Source of the DNA: Mycolicibacterium moriokaense
GTDB taxonomy: Bacteria > Actinomycetota > Actinomycetes > Mycobacteriales > Mycobacteriaceae
DNA length: 64,000 bases
Reading direction: 5' to 3'
Assembly (NCBI RefSeq): GCF_010726085.1
Contig: NZ_AP022560.1
Span: 310,001-374,000 of the forward strand
Shown: positions 50,326-59,025 of the stretch, one piece after another
Numbering within the stretch: the first letter of the stretch is position 1
Layout: each line of letters starts with the position of its first letter
The notes under the pieces: generated by a model
Told to the model about the DNA's origin: nothing
Databases searched by the model: none
Seen by the model: the letters and a program-made list of their open reading frames with translations, nothing else
Program-made: the position numbers and the translations under genes

Positions 50326-51587
50326 CGCTGCCTCCCAGCCGTACGACGGTGATCCGGCACAAGTTGCATCGCCATGTCGAGCGTGTCGACCGAACGCCAG
50401 GCGACGACGTCGACACCGATCGTGGCCATATCGCGGTACATGAACGACCTTTGCAGCGACCACATCCGGGCCACGACGCGGTCGATCTCGTCCTTGAACG
50501 GGGCTCCTTCGAGGACGTCGACGGCCACTACGGTGTGGCCGCGCTTGCGCAGGTCGATCAGCGCCAAGGCGAACTCGGTGTCGATGAGCGTGGAGAACGC
50601 GACGACGATCGCGCCCGGCGGCACCGCCGCGCGCGGCGCCAAGGTGCCCGGCGTGGTCTCGTATCCGCCGTCGACGGCCAGCACCGCGTCGAGTACCCGG
50701 TAGAACTGGCGGCGCCCGATGTCGGCGCCGAGCCAGCGTGGGTGACGGTCGCCGAGCGCGACGATCCCCGCCCGGTCACCGAAGCGCAGCGCGCTCTGGA
50801 CGACCTGGACCGCGCCACGCACGGTGCGGTCGGTGGCCTCGGTGGCGGGTCCGGCGGGCTGCGGATAGTTGTCCACCAACACGACGACGTCGGCGGCGCG
50901 GTCGGTCAGTCGCTGCGTGACGTGCAGGCTGCCGCGTCGCGCACTGACCGGCCAATTGACCGTGCGCAGCTGGTCGCCGGGTACGTATCGGCGGACGTCG
51001 GCGTATTCGACGCCAGGCCCGATGTGTCGGGTGAGGTGGGTGCCGAGGCGGTCGAGCAGGTCGGTGCGGGGAATCGACGTCGACTGCGGCGGCGCCACGG
51101 GAAACACATAGACGTCGGCGGCGTCGACGACGCTCGTTCCCTGCAGCAGTCCGCCCCGCGCGCCCACGGTCACTCTGGCCTGAATCGGGTACCGCCCCCA
51201 CCGGTCTGCGACGGCGACCAGTGTGTGGCTCACTCGAGATCGGCTGTCCAGCTTCTCTATTCGCATCGCCGGCAGTACCGCCGCCGTGAGTTCCAGCGCG
51301 TCGAAGTCGGACTCGGGTTCGGCGGTTGCCCACACCCGCACCTGCGCCGACTCGGTTTCGAAGCAGCGGTGCGACCCGGGGTCGGCATGTACAGCGACCG
51401 CGGGGACCGGCCGCTGCCATCCGATCGAACACACCACACCGAGCAGTGGCGCGGCGAACGCGACGAGCTGCCACAGTGAGCCGATGACCGCGGCGCCGAG
51501 TAACACGGCCACACAGCTGAGTAGTGCGAGCGTGAGAGGCGAAGGGCGCCAACGTAACTGCGCCTCGGTTTTCCGGATCTCGATCAC
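50322..51587 (-). CDS. DUF58 domain protein (Rv3163c-like)
   Basis: A 421-residue protein with two N-terminal transmembrane helices (about 20-60) and a DUF58/vWA-like domain at the C-terminus. The signature GVEYADVRRYVPGDQLRTVNW is visible at about 205-226, and VVVLVDNYPQ marks the start of the vWA-like fold, though the usual metal-site DxSxS is changed to DNYPQ. Such proteins are partners of MoxR ATPases. GTG 51587 lies 10 bases after the moxR stop. Confidence 0.83.
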   Translation of the reverse strand: MIEIRKTEAQLRWRPSPLTLALLSCVAVLLGAAVIGSLWQLVAFAAPLLGVVCSIGWQRPVPAVAVHADPGSHRCFETESAQVRVWATAEPESDFDALELTAAVLPAMRIEKLDSRSRVSHTLVAVADRWGRYPIQARVTVGARGGLLQGTSVVDAADVYVFPVAPPQSTSIPRTDLLDRLGTHLTRHIGPGVEYADVRRYVPGDQLRTVNWPVSARRGSLHVTQRLTDRAADVVVLVDNYPQPAGPATEATDRTVRGAVQVVQSALRFGDRAGIVALGDRHPRWLGADIGRRQFYRVLDAVLAVDGGYETTPGTLAPRAAVPPGAIVVAFSTLIDTEFALALIDLRKRGHTVVAVDVLEGAPFKDEIDRVVARMWSLQRSFMYRDMATIGVDVVAWRSVDTLDMAMQLVPDHRRTAGRQR

Positions 51588-51597
51588 TGGGTCTCGA

Positions 51598-52563
51598 TCA
51601 CGCCTTGGTCCGCGGAACGGGAAGCCGCCGCAGCAGTTCCTCCACCACGTCGCTGCCGTGTACCCGACGCACCCACATCTCGGGCCGCAGGCTGATGCGG
51701 TGCGCCATCGACGGCACGGCAAGCGATTTCACGTCTTCGGGAATCACGTAGTCGCGGCCCAGCAGCAGTGCACGAGCGCGGGCCAGTTGTACGAGATCGA
51801 GCTCGGCCCGTGGGCTCGCGCCGACCGCGACCTGCGGATGCTGGCGGGTCGCCGCGGCCAGTGACACCACGTAGCGGAGCACGTCGTCGTGAACGGTGAC
51901 CTCTTCCACCGACTCACGCATTGCGAGCAGTTCGTGCGCGTCGACCACCTGATGCACTGTCGGTTCGGCGGAGCCGCGGTCGATGCGGCGGCGCAGCATC
52001 GACTCCTCCTCCGGCTCGGAGAGGTAGCGCAGTTCGAGCCGGATGGTGAAGCGATCCAGCTGAGCCTCCGGTAGCGGATAGGTGCCCTCGTACTCGATCG
52101 GGTTGTCGGTGGCCAGCACGATGAACGGCGCGGGCAGTGTGTGCGTGATGCCGTCGATGCTGACCTGACCCTCGGCCATCGCCTCGAGCAGTGCCGCCTG
52201 GGTCTTCGGTGGGGTCCGGTTGATCTCGTCGGCGAGCAGCAGGTTCGTGAAGATCGGTCCGGCGCGGAACTCGAACCGGCCGGACTGCATGTCGTACACC
52301 GTCGAACCCAGCAGGTCGGCCGGCAGCAGGTCGGGCGTGAACTGCACGCGTTTGAACTCCAGGCCAAGCGCGGCCGCGAACGACCGCGCGATCAGCGTCT
52401 TGCCGAGGCCAGGCAGGTCCTCGATGAGCACGTGACCGCCGGCCAGCACGGTGGTGAGGATCAGGGTGAGCGCGCCCCGCTTCCCGACCACCACCCTGGC
52501 GATCTCGTCGAGAACGGCCTCGCAGTTCGCGGTGGTGGTGGCTCCCGGCAGGGACTCCGTCAT
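51598..52563 (-). CDS. moxR3: MoxR-type AAA+ ATPase (MoxR3-like)
   Basis: A 321-residue MoxR ATPase acting as a chaperone for partner assembly, usually with vWA proteins. Walker A is DLPGLGKTLIAR (about 49-60), Walker B LLLADEINRTPPKTQAALLEAM, sensor 1 FIVLATDNPIEYEGTYPLPEAQLDRF. The order DUF4129, 160-residue protein, MoxR, DUF58, small membrane protein matches Rv3166c-Rv3162c in lengths as I recall them, which is why I use moxR3 (Rv3164c). Overlaps the upstream gene by 4 bases. Confidence 0.88.
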   Translation of the reverse strand: MTESLPGATTTANCEAVLDEIARVVVGKRGALTLILTTVLAGGHVLIEDLPGLGKTLIARSFAAALGLEFKRVQFTPDLLPADLLGSTVYDMQSGRFEFRAGPIFTNLLLADEINRTPPKTQAALLEAMAEGQVSIDGITHTLPAPFIVLATDNPIEYEGTYPLPEAQLDRFTIRLELRYLSEPEEESMLRRRIDRGSAEPTVHQVVDAHELLAMRESVEEVTVHDDVLRYVVSLAAATRQHPQVAVGASPRAELDLVQLARARALLLGRDYVIPEDVKSLAVPSMAHRISLRPEMWVRRVHGSDVVEELLRRLPVPRTKA

Positions 52564-53042
52564 ACCTGCTCCAACCGTTGCAGTATTTCGTCGAGCGCTT
52601 CACGCCCGGGTCCGGGCTCGGCGACGCCGCTGCGTGAGACGTTCTCGGGATCGACCCACGCCCACAGCTCGGCGCCGAACAGCATCCGTCCCGTCGCGTC
52701 GTAGGCGGCACGGTCCTTGGCACGCTTCTGTCCCGTCGCCATCTCGAACTGCCGCGCCAGCGTGGGCCGCAGGTGGCGGTCCCAGTCCCTGCGGGTGGCG
52801 TCGGCCTGGCCGATCAGCGTTTCGGTGCGAGACAGCCAGCGGCGCAAGGACTCTGCGGCGTCGTCGCGCCGCTCCTCGGCATCGACGTCGAATTCACGCG
52901 CCAGGTACCAGCGCACGGCGAGCAGCGCGCAGGCGACGGCGATGCCCGACATGATGAGGATCACACGCCGATCTGTGCCCGCGAGCGCCAGCAGTTGAGT
53001 GCCCGCGACCAACATAAACCCCGCTGCGACAAGCTTTTTCAT
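52560..53042 (-). CDS. Membrane protein of the MoxR operon (Rv3165c-like)
   Basis: A 160-residue protein with two closely spaced N-terminal transmembrane segments (about 3-18 and 27-46) and a helical cytoplasmic part (RRWLSRTETLIGQADATRRDWDRHLRPTLARQFEMATG). No known domain. It lies between DUF4129 and MoxR genes, with 4-base overlaps on both sides, so it probably belongs to the same complex. Confidence 0.78.
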   Translation of the reverse strand: MKKLVAAGFMLVAGTQLLALAGTDRRVILIMSGIAVACALLAVRWYLAREFDVDAEERRDDAAESLRRWLSRTETLIGQADATRRDWDRHLRPTLARQFEMATGQKRAKDRAAYDATGRMLFGAELWAWVDPENVSRSGVAEPGPGREALDEILQRLEQV

Positions 53043-54004
53043 GGGCGGCTCCTCGTGCTGCCGTCGGGCAGCTCGGCAAGCACCCGCTCCAGTACCGCCA
53101 TGGCCGCGTCGCGGTGAGCCTCGGTCATCACATGCGGAGAGAACCTCGCCTCCTCGAACAGCTCGACCAACTCGGTCGCGCTGTCGGCCCGTAACGCCCG
53201 GTTGTGCACGGCGCGGGCGAGTACCTCGGAGGGGGTGTCGCAGTCCAGCGGCGCCGCGCCGGGCACCATCGTCAGCTCGCGTTCCATGGCGGCGTAGCAG
53301 GCGATGATCGCCTCGCGCGGTTCGCGGGTGCGGTCGACGATCTCGGCGAGCCCGACTTCGGCGGCGCGGACGAGGGAGTCGCCGGCCGTCGCGGTCGTCG
53401 TCGGGGGGCTGTCGTCATTGTCCTCGGTGTACCGGGCGGGACCGAGCCGTTGTCTGCGCGACGCGATCGCGGTTCCCACGATCACCAGGACCATCAGGAT
53501 CAGCATCGGCGGGATCAGGTAGCCGATGACGTTGGAGTCCGACTCGGGATCGGGGTCCGCGGGAGTTGTCCCTGGAGCCGCGTCAGGCGAGGCAGTGCTC
53601 GTCGCCGGGCCGGCCGGCGTCTCGGCGACGGGCTGATCGGGGGACGCGCCCAGCCGCATCAACAGCAGCACGAGCAGCAGCCAGGCGATGACCAGCGCGA
53701 GCACGACCAAGGTGAAGCGCCAGCTCGGCCGTCCGACACCACCCGCACCCCGCGGCAGGGGCGCCGCCGAAGCGTGGGTCGCCGTGCGATCACGCAGCCG
53801 GAAGACGATAGCGAACGCGATGATCGCGACTGCTGCGCAGACCATCACGATGACGATGACCAGCGCCGCTGGATTACTCGCGGGCCGTTCCCGCTCGGTG
53901 ATGGGCTCGGCGCCGGGGATGAATCCGCGTAGCGCGATTGCGGCAACGGCCATGAGCGCGATCACGACGACCACGCGCTGTATCGACCTGTCGATGCCGG
54001 TCAT
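53039..54004 (-). CDS. DUF4129 domain membrane protein (Rv3166c-like)
   Basis: A 321-residue protein with about four transmembrane helices (about 10-27, 45-67, 95-117, 163-185) and a C-terminal cytoplasmic DUF4129 domain (AIIACYAAMERELTMVPGAAPLDCDTPSEVLARAVH, then DSATELVELFEEARFSPH). DUF4129 often accompanies transglutaminase-like and MoxR/DUF58 genes. First gene of the five-gene operon. The conserved tail FSPHVMTEAHRDAA is typical. Confidence 0.85.
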   Translation of the reverse strand: MTGIDRSIQRVVVVIALMAVAAIALRGFIPGAEPITERERPASNPAALVIVIVMVCAAVAIIAFAIVFRLRDRTATHASAAPLPRGAGGVGRPSWRFTLVVLALVIAWLLLVLLLMRLGASPDQPVAETPAGPATSTASPDAAPGTTPADPDPESDSNVIGYLIPPMLILMVLVIVGTAIASRRQRLGPARYTEDNDDSPPTTTATAGDSLVRAAEVGLAEIVDRTREPREAIIACYAAMERELTMVPGAAPLDCDTPSEVLARAVHNRALRADSATELVELFEEARFSPHVMTEAHRDAAMAVLERVLAELPDGSTRSRP

Positions 54005-54061
54005 GTCCCCTCAACCTCATCCTGGCACGCGGTCCCTCAGGATCCGTTCAGATCGGGTGGA

Positions 54062-54067
54062 TAGGTT
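54062..54067 (+). promoter_or_regulatory. -10 element TAGGTT, leaderless O-methyltransferase
   Basis: TAGGTT, then 7 bases, then GTG 54075, without a ribosome site. Confidence 0.45.
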
Positions 54068-54074
54068 CGATGGC

Positions 54075-54734
54075 GTGACCTCCACACTTCAAGATCCGAA
54101 AGTCGCCGCCGCGCTCGAGCGCATGTACGCCGAATCGGCCGAACAGTTCGCCGCGATGAGCTCGGGTGCCACCGACTTCTCCCGCCTGGCGTCGGCGAGT
54201 CCCCAGGAACGGGCGGATGCGCTAAGCGAGTACTACCTGCCGGTGACGCCGGACGCAGGACGGCTGCTGTACGCGCTTGTGCGCGCGGCCCGGCCGGCGA
54301 CGATCGTCGAGTTCGGCATGTCGCTCGGAATCTCGGCGATACACCTCGCGTCGGCGGTGCGCGACAACGGCGCAGGCCGCGTCGTCACCACCGAGCTCAG
54401 TGCCGCGAAGGTGACCGCCGCGAAGAAGACGTTCGCCGAGGTCGGGCTTGACGACCTCATCGAGGTTCTGGAGGGCGACGCGCTGGCCAGTCTGCAGAAC
54501 CTCGACGGGCCTGTGGATTTCGTCCTGCTCGACGGCTGGAAAGAGCTGTACGTTCCGGTGCTCGAGCTCCTCGAACCACGACTGTCGCCGGGCACACTCG
54601 TAGTCGCCGACAACACGTCGATGGCCGAGCTGCAGTCCTACCTCGACTATGTGCGCGACCCCGCGAACGGCTATGTCAGCGTGAGTTTCCCCGCCCGAGA
54701 CGCCGACAGCATGGAAATCAGCTGCCGAATTTAG
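54075..54734 (+). CDS. O-methyltransferase family 3 (class I SAM)
   Basis: A 219-residue methyltransferase of the COMT/CCoAOMT-like type. SAM motif I is IVEFGMSLGISAIHLASAV, the acidic loop is TTELSAAKVTAAKK, and the catalytic-region motif is DFVLLDGWKELYVPVLELLEPRL with a following ADNT segment, where related enzymes bind divalent metal (Asp, Asp-Asn). Substrate unknown. GTG 54075 is set by the -10 box. It ends 2 bases before the 49-bp element copy B. Confidence 0.85.
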   Translation: MTSTLQDPKVAAALERMYAESAEQFAAMSSGATDFSRLASASPQERADALSEYYLPVTPDAGRLLYALVRAARPATIVEFGMSLGISAIHLASAVRDNGAGRVVTTELSAAKVTAAKKTFAEVGLDDLIEVLEGDALASLQNLDGPVDFVLLDGWKELYVPVLELLEPRLSPGTLVVADNTSMAELQSYLDYVRDPANGYVSVSFPARDADSMEISCRI

Positions 54735-54735
54735 C

Positions 54736-54784
54736 GATTTCGGCGTGTTGGGTCTCGCTCAGCGAGACTGCGCACGCCGAAATC
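54736..54784. repeat. 49-bp palindromic element, copy B
   Basis: Arms GATTTCGGCGTG (54736-54747) and CACGCCGAAATC (54773-54784); the 25-base core carries a nested stem GTCTCGCT-C-AGCGAGAC. It starts 2 bases after the O-methyltransferase stop and its other end supplies the TGA stop of the enoyl-CoA hydratase remnant. Could serve both convergent genes as terminator. Confidence 0.88.
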
Positions 54785-55307
54785 ACTTGAGCTGGGCGAC
54801 ACCACGGCGTCGATCCACCCGCGCTGTAACGCGGTCTGCGCGTCGACGTTCTGCGCGCCCAACATCGCGTGCGACGCCGATGTCCCCCATCGCGTAGCGG
54901 CAGATCTCCAGGGCGGCCGCCGGGAACGGCACGCCGACCGCGACCTCGGTGAGACCGATAGTGCCGGCGGACATCAGCCGCACATCCGCAGCCATCGCGA
55001 TGACGCAGCCGCCGGCGATGGCGTGCCCGTTGATCGCCGCCACCACGGGCCCGGGATAGTCGAACACCGCGAGGAACGACGCAGGCATGACGTCGAGGAA
55101 CCGGTCCGTGTACTCACGCCCGCCTTCGGCCACGGCGCGCAGGTCGACGCCGGCCGAGAAACATTTGCCCGTCCCGGTGATCACGACGGGCCCCTCGAGC
55201 CTGCCGAGCGTCTCCACCGCGTCCGTCACGAGTTCGAGGTCGAGGGCGTTGACCGGTGGACGGTTCAATCGCAGGACCGATACCCCGTCAATTACCTCAA
55301 CGTCCAT
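54783..55307 (-). pseudogene. Enoyl-CoA hydratase/isomerase remnant, frameshifted and 3'-truncated
   Basis: The first 140 residues are a normal crotonase start: VSVLRLNRPPVNALDLELV, GKCFSAGVDLRAVAE, DYPGPVVAAINGHAIAGGCVIAMAADVRL and GLTEVAVGVPFPAAALEICRYAMG. After that the frame becomes Arg-rich (GRAERRRADRVTARVDRRRG) and stops at 174. In the next frame the same DNA reads MLGAQNVDAQTALQRGWIDA, the expected crotonase continuation, so a single-base insertion near 54868 is likely. Even in the corrected frame the last 50-60 residues are missing because the gene runs into element copy B. Family enzymes are 240-270 residues. The active-site GG loop is kept but the C-terminal trimerisation part is lost. 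Confidence 0.75.
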
Positions 55308-55328
55308 CGCAACCCCTTCTGTCTATGC

Positions 55329-55377
55329 GATTTCGGCGTGCTGGGTCACTCTCAGCGAGACTAAACACGCCGAAATC
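55329..55377. repeat. 49-bp palindromic element, copy C
   Basis: Arms GATTTCGGCGTG (55329-55340) and CACGCCGAAATC (55366-55377), core with CTCAGCGAGACT in the same orientation as copy B. It lies between the crotonase remnant's start and the next gene, and its last bases supply that gene's TGA stop. Copies B and C are 593 bases apart and bracket the remnant. Confidence 0.88.
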
Positions 55378-56185
55378 ACTTGAGTTTCGCCTTTGCTTCC
55401 TTGACCGCGGCCGCCGCGTCGCGGCTGTTCTGCTTAGCCTGTTCGTAGGCGTCTTCGGCTGCGGTGAGCGCGGTTTCGGCCTCCTTCAGCCGCCTGCGTG
55501 CGTCATCGCGGCGCAACCGTGCGGTCGCCAGGTCGGACTGCAACTCGTCGAGTGCCGCGTCGGCGTCGGCCTTGGCGCGTTCGGCGGCAGCGAGATCCGC
55601 GCGTGCCTGTTGCTTTCTGCGCCGTTCCTCGATGTCGTCGTCGGGCTCCTTCGGCGGCGGGGCGGGTTTCTTCTCGGCCTTACTCTTCGTGGGCTTGAAA
55701 ACGATTGCAGTGTCACCGAACTCGCCGAACCCCGACCACTGCTCGGCCTTCACGAGACGGCCCAAGCGTGCGGCGACCTCGGGATCGGCGATCGCCGCCT
55801 GAAGTGTGGCGGTGACGTCGTCGCGCAGCGCGCTCGTCGGCGAACTGACCGAGGCCTTCTTGAATGCGGTTCGCGTCAGTTCGTCGATGAGACGCCGCTG
55901 TTCGGCCGTGAGCTCGCGAATACGAGCGCCGTCCATGCTCGCGTGGGCGTCGCGCAGTTGCTGCCCCAGCTCGGTGAGACGCCGCCGGACCGCCGGATCG
56001 TCGAGCGCCAACACGTTGACGACATGCGCCGCGGTCGTGGGCTTACGCGCCGCCGCGATCCGCTTCGACGCCTCCGCATCGCCGCGCTTCTTGGCCTCCG
56101 CGGCGAGCTTCGTGCGCAAGGGGGTGAAGTCCTCCAGCTTCGCGCCATACAACGTGTCCAGGTCGGGGAGGTCATCGTCCGCCAT
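55376..56185 (-). CDS. Coiled-coil protein, unknown function
   Basis: A 269-residue soluble protein. Residues 1-110 are charged helices (LEDFTPLRTKLAAEAKKRGDAEASKRIAAARKP...), a short strand-rich part follows (WSGFGEFGDTAIVFKPTKSK), then a long Ala/Glu/Arg coiled coil (about 180-269) of heptad type ending KEAKAKLK. Seen occasionally in actinobacteria without known function; nucleoid or scaffold role is a guess. ATG 56185 opens the protein proper; the frame stays open much further upstream but that part lies antisense to kup. The stop comes from element copy C. Confidence 0.78.
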   Translation of the reverse strand: MADDDLPDLDTLYGAKLEDFTPLRTKLAAEAKKRGDAEASKRIAAARKPTTAAHVVNVLALDDPAVRRRLTELGQQLRDAHASMDGARIRELTAEQRRLIDELTRTAFKKASVSSPTSALRDDVTATLQAAIADPEVAARLGRLVKAEQWSGFGEFGDTAIVFKPTKSKAEKKPAPPPKEPDDDIEERRRKQQARADLAAAERAKADADAALDELQSDLATARLRRDDARRRLKEAETALTAAEDAYEQAKQNSRDAAAAVKEAKAKLK

Positions 56186-56201
56186 ATCACCATCATCGTC
56201 T

Positions 56202-56261
56202 CGAGTGCACGGTAGGAGTTCACATCGGCCGCGAGTTGACCCGCAAACAAGCGTGCACTCG
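56202..56261. promoter_or_regulatory. Widely spaced inverted repeat between coiled-coil gene and kup
   Basis: CGAGTGCAC (56202-56210) and GTGCACTCG (56253-56261) are perfect 9-bp complements 42 bases apart in the 90-base divergent region. They flank both starts (56185 and 56276) symmetrically, which suggests two half-operators or a looped control site. Confidence 0.4.
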
Positions 56262-56275
56262 GCAATGATCTTGGA

Positions 56276-58189
56276 GTGCAAACAGCGACGGGCCCCGCTC
56301 AGACGCTGCGGCTCGCCGTGGTCGTCGCGGCGCTGGGTGTCGTGTTCGGCGACATCGGCACCAGCCCGATCTACACGCTGCAGACCGTGTTCAACCCGCA
56401 CGACCCGCATCCGGTGCCGGTGGCCCACCACAACGTCTACGGCGTGGTCTCGCTGATCTTCTGGTCGGTGATGATCATCGTCACGCTCACCTACGTCACC
56501 CTCGTGATGCGCGCCGACAACAACGGCGAGGGCGGGATCATGGCGCTGATCACGCTGCTGCGCCGCTGGACGGGCGGCAGGGGGCGACGCACCTCGGCGA
56601 TGCTCGCCGCGGCGGGGGTGTTCGGGGCCGCGTTGTTCTTCGGTGACAGCATGATCACCCCGGCGATCTCGGTGCTCTCCGCCGTCGAGGGAATGAATGT
56701 CATCGACCCCGACCTTCGCGACTTCATCGTGCCGATCACGGCGGTGATCATCGTGACGCTGTTCTCCGTGCAGAGTCGCGGCACCGCCACCGTCGGACGG
56801 TTCTTCGGTCCGGTGATGGTCCTGTGGTTCACGGCGATCGGCGCATGCGGGATCCGCGGCATCGTCGACAACCCCGAGATCCTCAAGGCGCTGTCGCCGA
56901 CGTACGCGCTGACGTTCATGGTCGACCACTTCCACATCGCGTTCTTCGCGCTCGCCGCGATCGTCCTTGCGGTCACCGGCGCCGAGGCGCTGTACGCCGA
57001 CATGGGGCATTTCGGCAGGCGCGCGATCACAGTCGGCTGGCTCGGCCTCGTGCTGCCGGCCTGCACACTGAACTACTTCGGTCAGGGCGCCCTGGTGCTG
57101 GCCGACGAATCCACCGTGTCCGCACCGTTCTTCCTCCTGACCCCCGAGTGGGCGCGGATTCCCATGGTGCTCTTGGCAACAGCGGCGACGGTCATCGCGT
57201 CGCAGGCGGTGATCACCGGCGCGTTCTCGGTGGCGTCGCAGGCCGCGCAACTCGGCTATCTGCCGAGATTGCGCATCGAACACACCTCGGCGTCGACGAT
57301 CGGTCAGATCTACGTGCCGTGGATCAACGCCACCCTGATGATCGCGGTGCTGATCCTGGTCTTCGCGTTCCGCAGTTCCGCGGCGCTGGCGTACGCGTTC
57401 GGCATGGCGGTGACGGGAACCATCACGATCACCACCACGCTCTTCTTGTATTACGCCCGGACACGGTGGGGCTGGCCGCTGTGGGGTGTGCTCCTCGGCG
57501 GCGGCCTGCTGCTCGTCGTGGACCTGATGTTCTTCGCGGCCAACCTCACCAAGCTGGTGCACGGCGCATGGTTACCGCTCACCATCGCCATCCTCACCTT
57601 CACTGTCATGACGACGTGGCAGAAGGGCCGCCGAATCGTCACGCGTGCAAGGGAAAAGGCCGAAGGACCGCTACGCGAGTTCGTCGACGAGCTGGTACAC
57701 CGCGATCCTCCTCTGGTCCGGATACCGGGCACGTCGGTGTTCCTCAACCGAGGCAGAGACACCGCCCCGCTGGCGATGCGCGCGATCGTCGATCACACCC
57801 ACGTGTTGGCCGAACACGTCATCATCGTGTCGGTCGAGACCGCGAACGTCCCGCGGGTGCCCGACTCAGAACGCATGAGTCACGACGACCTCGGCTACGC
57901 CAAAGATGGAATCGTCCACGTGGAAGCGCGCTTCGGGTACATGGAACGGCCGAACGTCCCGCATGCGCTGGCGCTCTTGAGTGCCGAGGACACCGAAGGA
58001 CCCATCGACCTGGAGAACGCGTCGTACTTCCTGTCGAAACTCGACTTGTGCATGGGCGATGCCCACACGATGCCGGCGTGGCGCAAGCGACTGTTCATCG
58101 CCACGTCGCACATCACCGCCGACGCGGCAGCGCATTTCGGGCTCCCACTGAGCCGCACGGTGATCGTCGGCTCGCGTATCGAGGTCTAG
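56276..58189 (+). CDS. kup: Potassium uptake protein Kup
   Basis: A 637-residue KUP/HAK-type K+:H+ symporter. It has 12 transmembrane helices in the first 430 residues, with family signatures ALGVVFGDIGTSPIYTLQT, GEGGIMALITLLRR, FFGDSMITPAISVLSAVEG and GAEALYADMGHFG, then a cytoplasmic C-terminal domain. Such transporters serve low-affinity or acid-pH potassium uptake. GTG 56276 is the only start that fits the family N-terminus. It abuts the convergent rhomboid gene (stops touching). Confidence 0.92.
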   Translation: MQTATGPAQTLRLAVVVAALGVVFGDIGTSPIYTLQTVFNPHDPHPVPVAHHNVYGVVSLIFWSVMIIVTLTYVTLVMRADNNGEGGIMALITLLRRWTGGRGRRTSAMLAAAGVFGAALFFGDSMITPAISVLSAVEGMNVIDPDLRDFIVPITAVIIVTLFSVQSRGTATVGRFFGPVMVLWFTAIGACGIRGIVDNPEILKALSPTYALTFMVDHFHIAFFALAAIVLAVTGAEALYADMGHFGRRAITVGWLGLVLPACTLNYFGQGALVLADESTVSAPFFLLTPEWARIPMVLLATAATVIASQAVITGAFSVASQAAQLGYLPRLRIEHTSASTIGQIYVPWINATLMIAVLILVFAFRSSAALAYAFGMAVTGTITITTTLFLYYARTRWGWPLWGVLLGGGLLLVVDLMFFAANLTKLVHGAWLPLTIAILTFTVMTTWQKGRRIVTRAREKAEGPLREFVDELVHRDPPLVRIPGTSVFLNRGRDTAPLAMRAIVDHTHVLAEHVIIVSVETANVPRVPDSERMSHDDLGYAKDGIVHVEARFGYMERPNVPHALALLSAEDTEGPIDLENASYFLSKLDLCMGDAHTMPAWRKRLFIATSHITADAAAHFGLPLSRTVIVGSRIEV

Positions 58190-59023
58190 TCAGGCCACGC
58201 CGTACAGTGAGAGCAGAGTCGCTGTACGCCACCAGATCAGCACCAGGAACAGGAGCAGCACGGCGACCGTCGCGCCGAGTTGGACGGCGTTACGGGAGTT
58301 TCGCGGTGCGTACGCGTACGCGGCGGCGATCACCGCGCCGGTGACCAGACCGCCGAGGTGGCCCTGCCAACTGATGTTCGGCACCACAAACGTGATCACC
58401 AGGTTGATCACGATGAGGCCGATCACCCAGCGGGTGTCCATGTTCAGCCGTCTGCCGATCACGAACGTCGCGCCGAACAGACCGAACACCGCACCCGACG
58501 CCCCCGCAGTCTGGGCGCCGAGCGTCGACAACAGGTAGACCACCACCGAGCCACCGAGTGCGCTCATCAGATACAGGGCGACGAACCGCACCCGGCCCAG
58601 CGCGATTTCCAGCGGCGGTCCGATCACATACAGCGCCCACATGTTGAAGACGATGTGCATCGGGCCGTAGTGCAGGAACGCCGACGTCAGCAGCCGGTAC
58701 CACTCGCCGTCGGCCACCGCGGGCGAGAACAGCACGAGTTCGCGCTGCAGTTCCGGCGACACCATCTGCAGCGCGAACATCACCACGTTGATCGCGATCA
58801 GTACGTACGTGACCATCGGCGTGCGCACCGGGGCGCCGCCGAAGTGCGTCCGCACCTGCCGCACCGTCTTGGCGCCCTCGCCGACGCACTCCGCGCACTG
58901 ATGCCCCACCGCGGCGTCGCGCATGCACTCCGGGCAGATGTAGCGGTTGCAGCGGGTGCACCGCACGTAGGTCGCGCGGTCGGGGTGCCGATAGCAGGTC
59001 GGCGCCTGCGCCGGGGTCGTCAT
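58190..59023 (-). CDS. Rhomboid family intramembrane serine protease
   Basis: A 277-residue rhomboid (Rv0110-like). The N-terminus holds a B-box-like zinc finger (CYRH, CTRC, CPEC, HQCAEC between residues 10 and 46), followed by six to seven helices. Catalytic Ser176 (GASGAVFG) and His222 (GHLGG), with HIVFNMWALY carrying His123/Asn127 of the oxyanion site. It cleaves membrane proteins within the bilayer; substrates unknown. ATG 59023 lies 2 bases after the stop of the VOC gene, so both are one operon. Confidence 0.9.
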   Translation of the reverse strand: MTTPAQAPTCYRHPDRATYVRCTRCNRYICPECMRDAAVGHQCAECVGEGAKTVRQVRTHFGGAPVRTPMVTYVLIAINVVMFALQMVSPELQRELVLFSPAVADGEWYRLLTSAFLHYGPMHIVFNMWALYVIGPPLEIALGRVRFVALYLMSALGGSVVVYLLSTLGAQTAGASGAVFGLFGATFVIGRRLNMDTRWVIGLIVINLVITFVVPNISWQGHLGGLVTGAVIAAAYAYAPRNSRNAVQLGATVAVLLLFLVLIWWRTATLLSLYGVA

Positions 59024-59025
59024 GT

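Noticed and set aside
56186..57562. Upstream extension of the coiled-coil gene to 728 residues
   Set aside because: The added part is His/Asp/Arg-rich, lies antisense to kup, and would cross the divergent promoter; ATG 56185 starts a normal helical protein.
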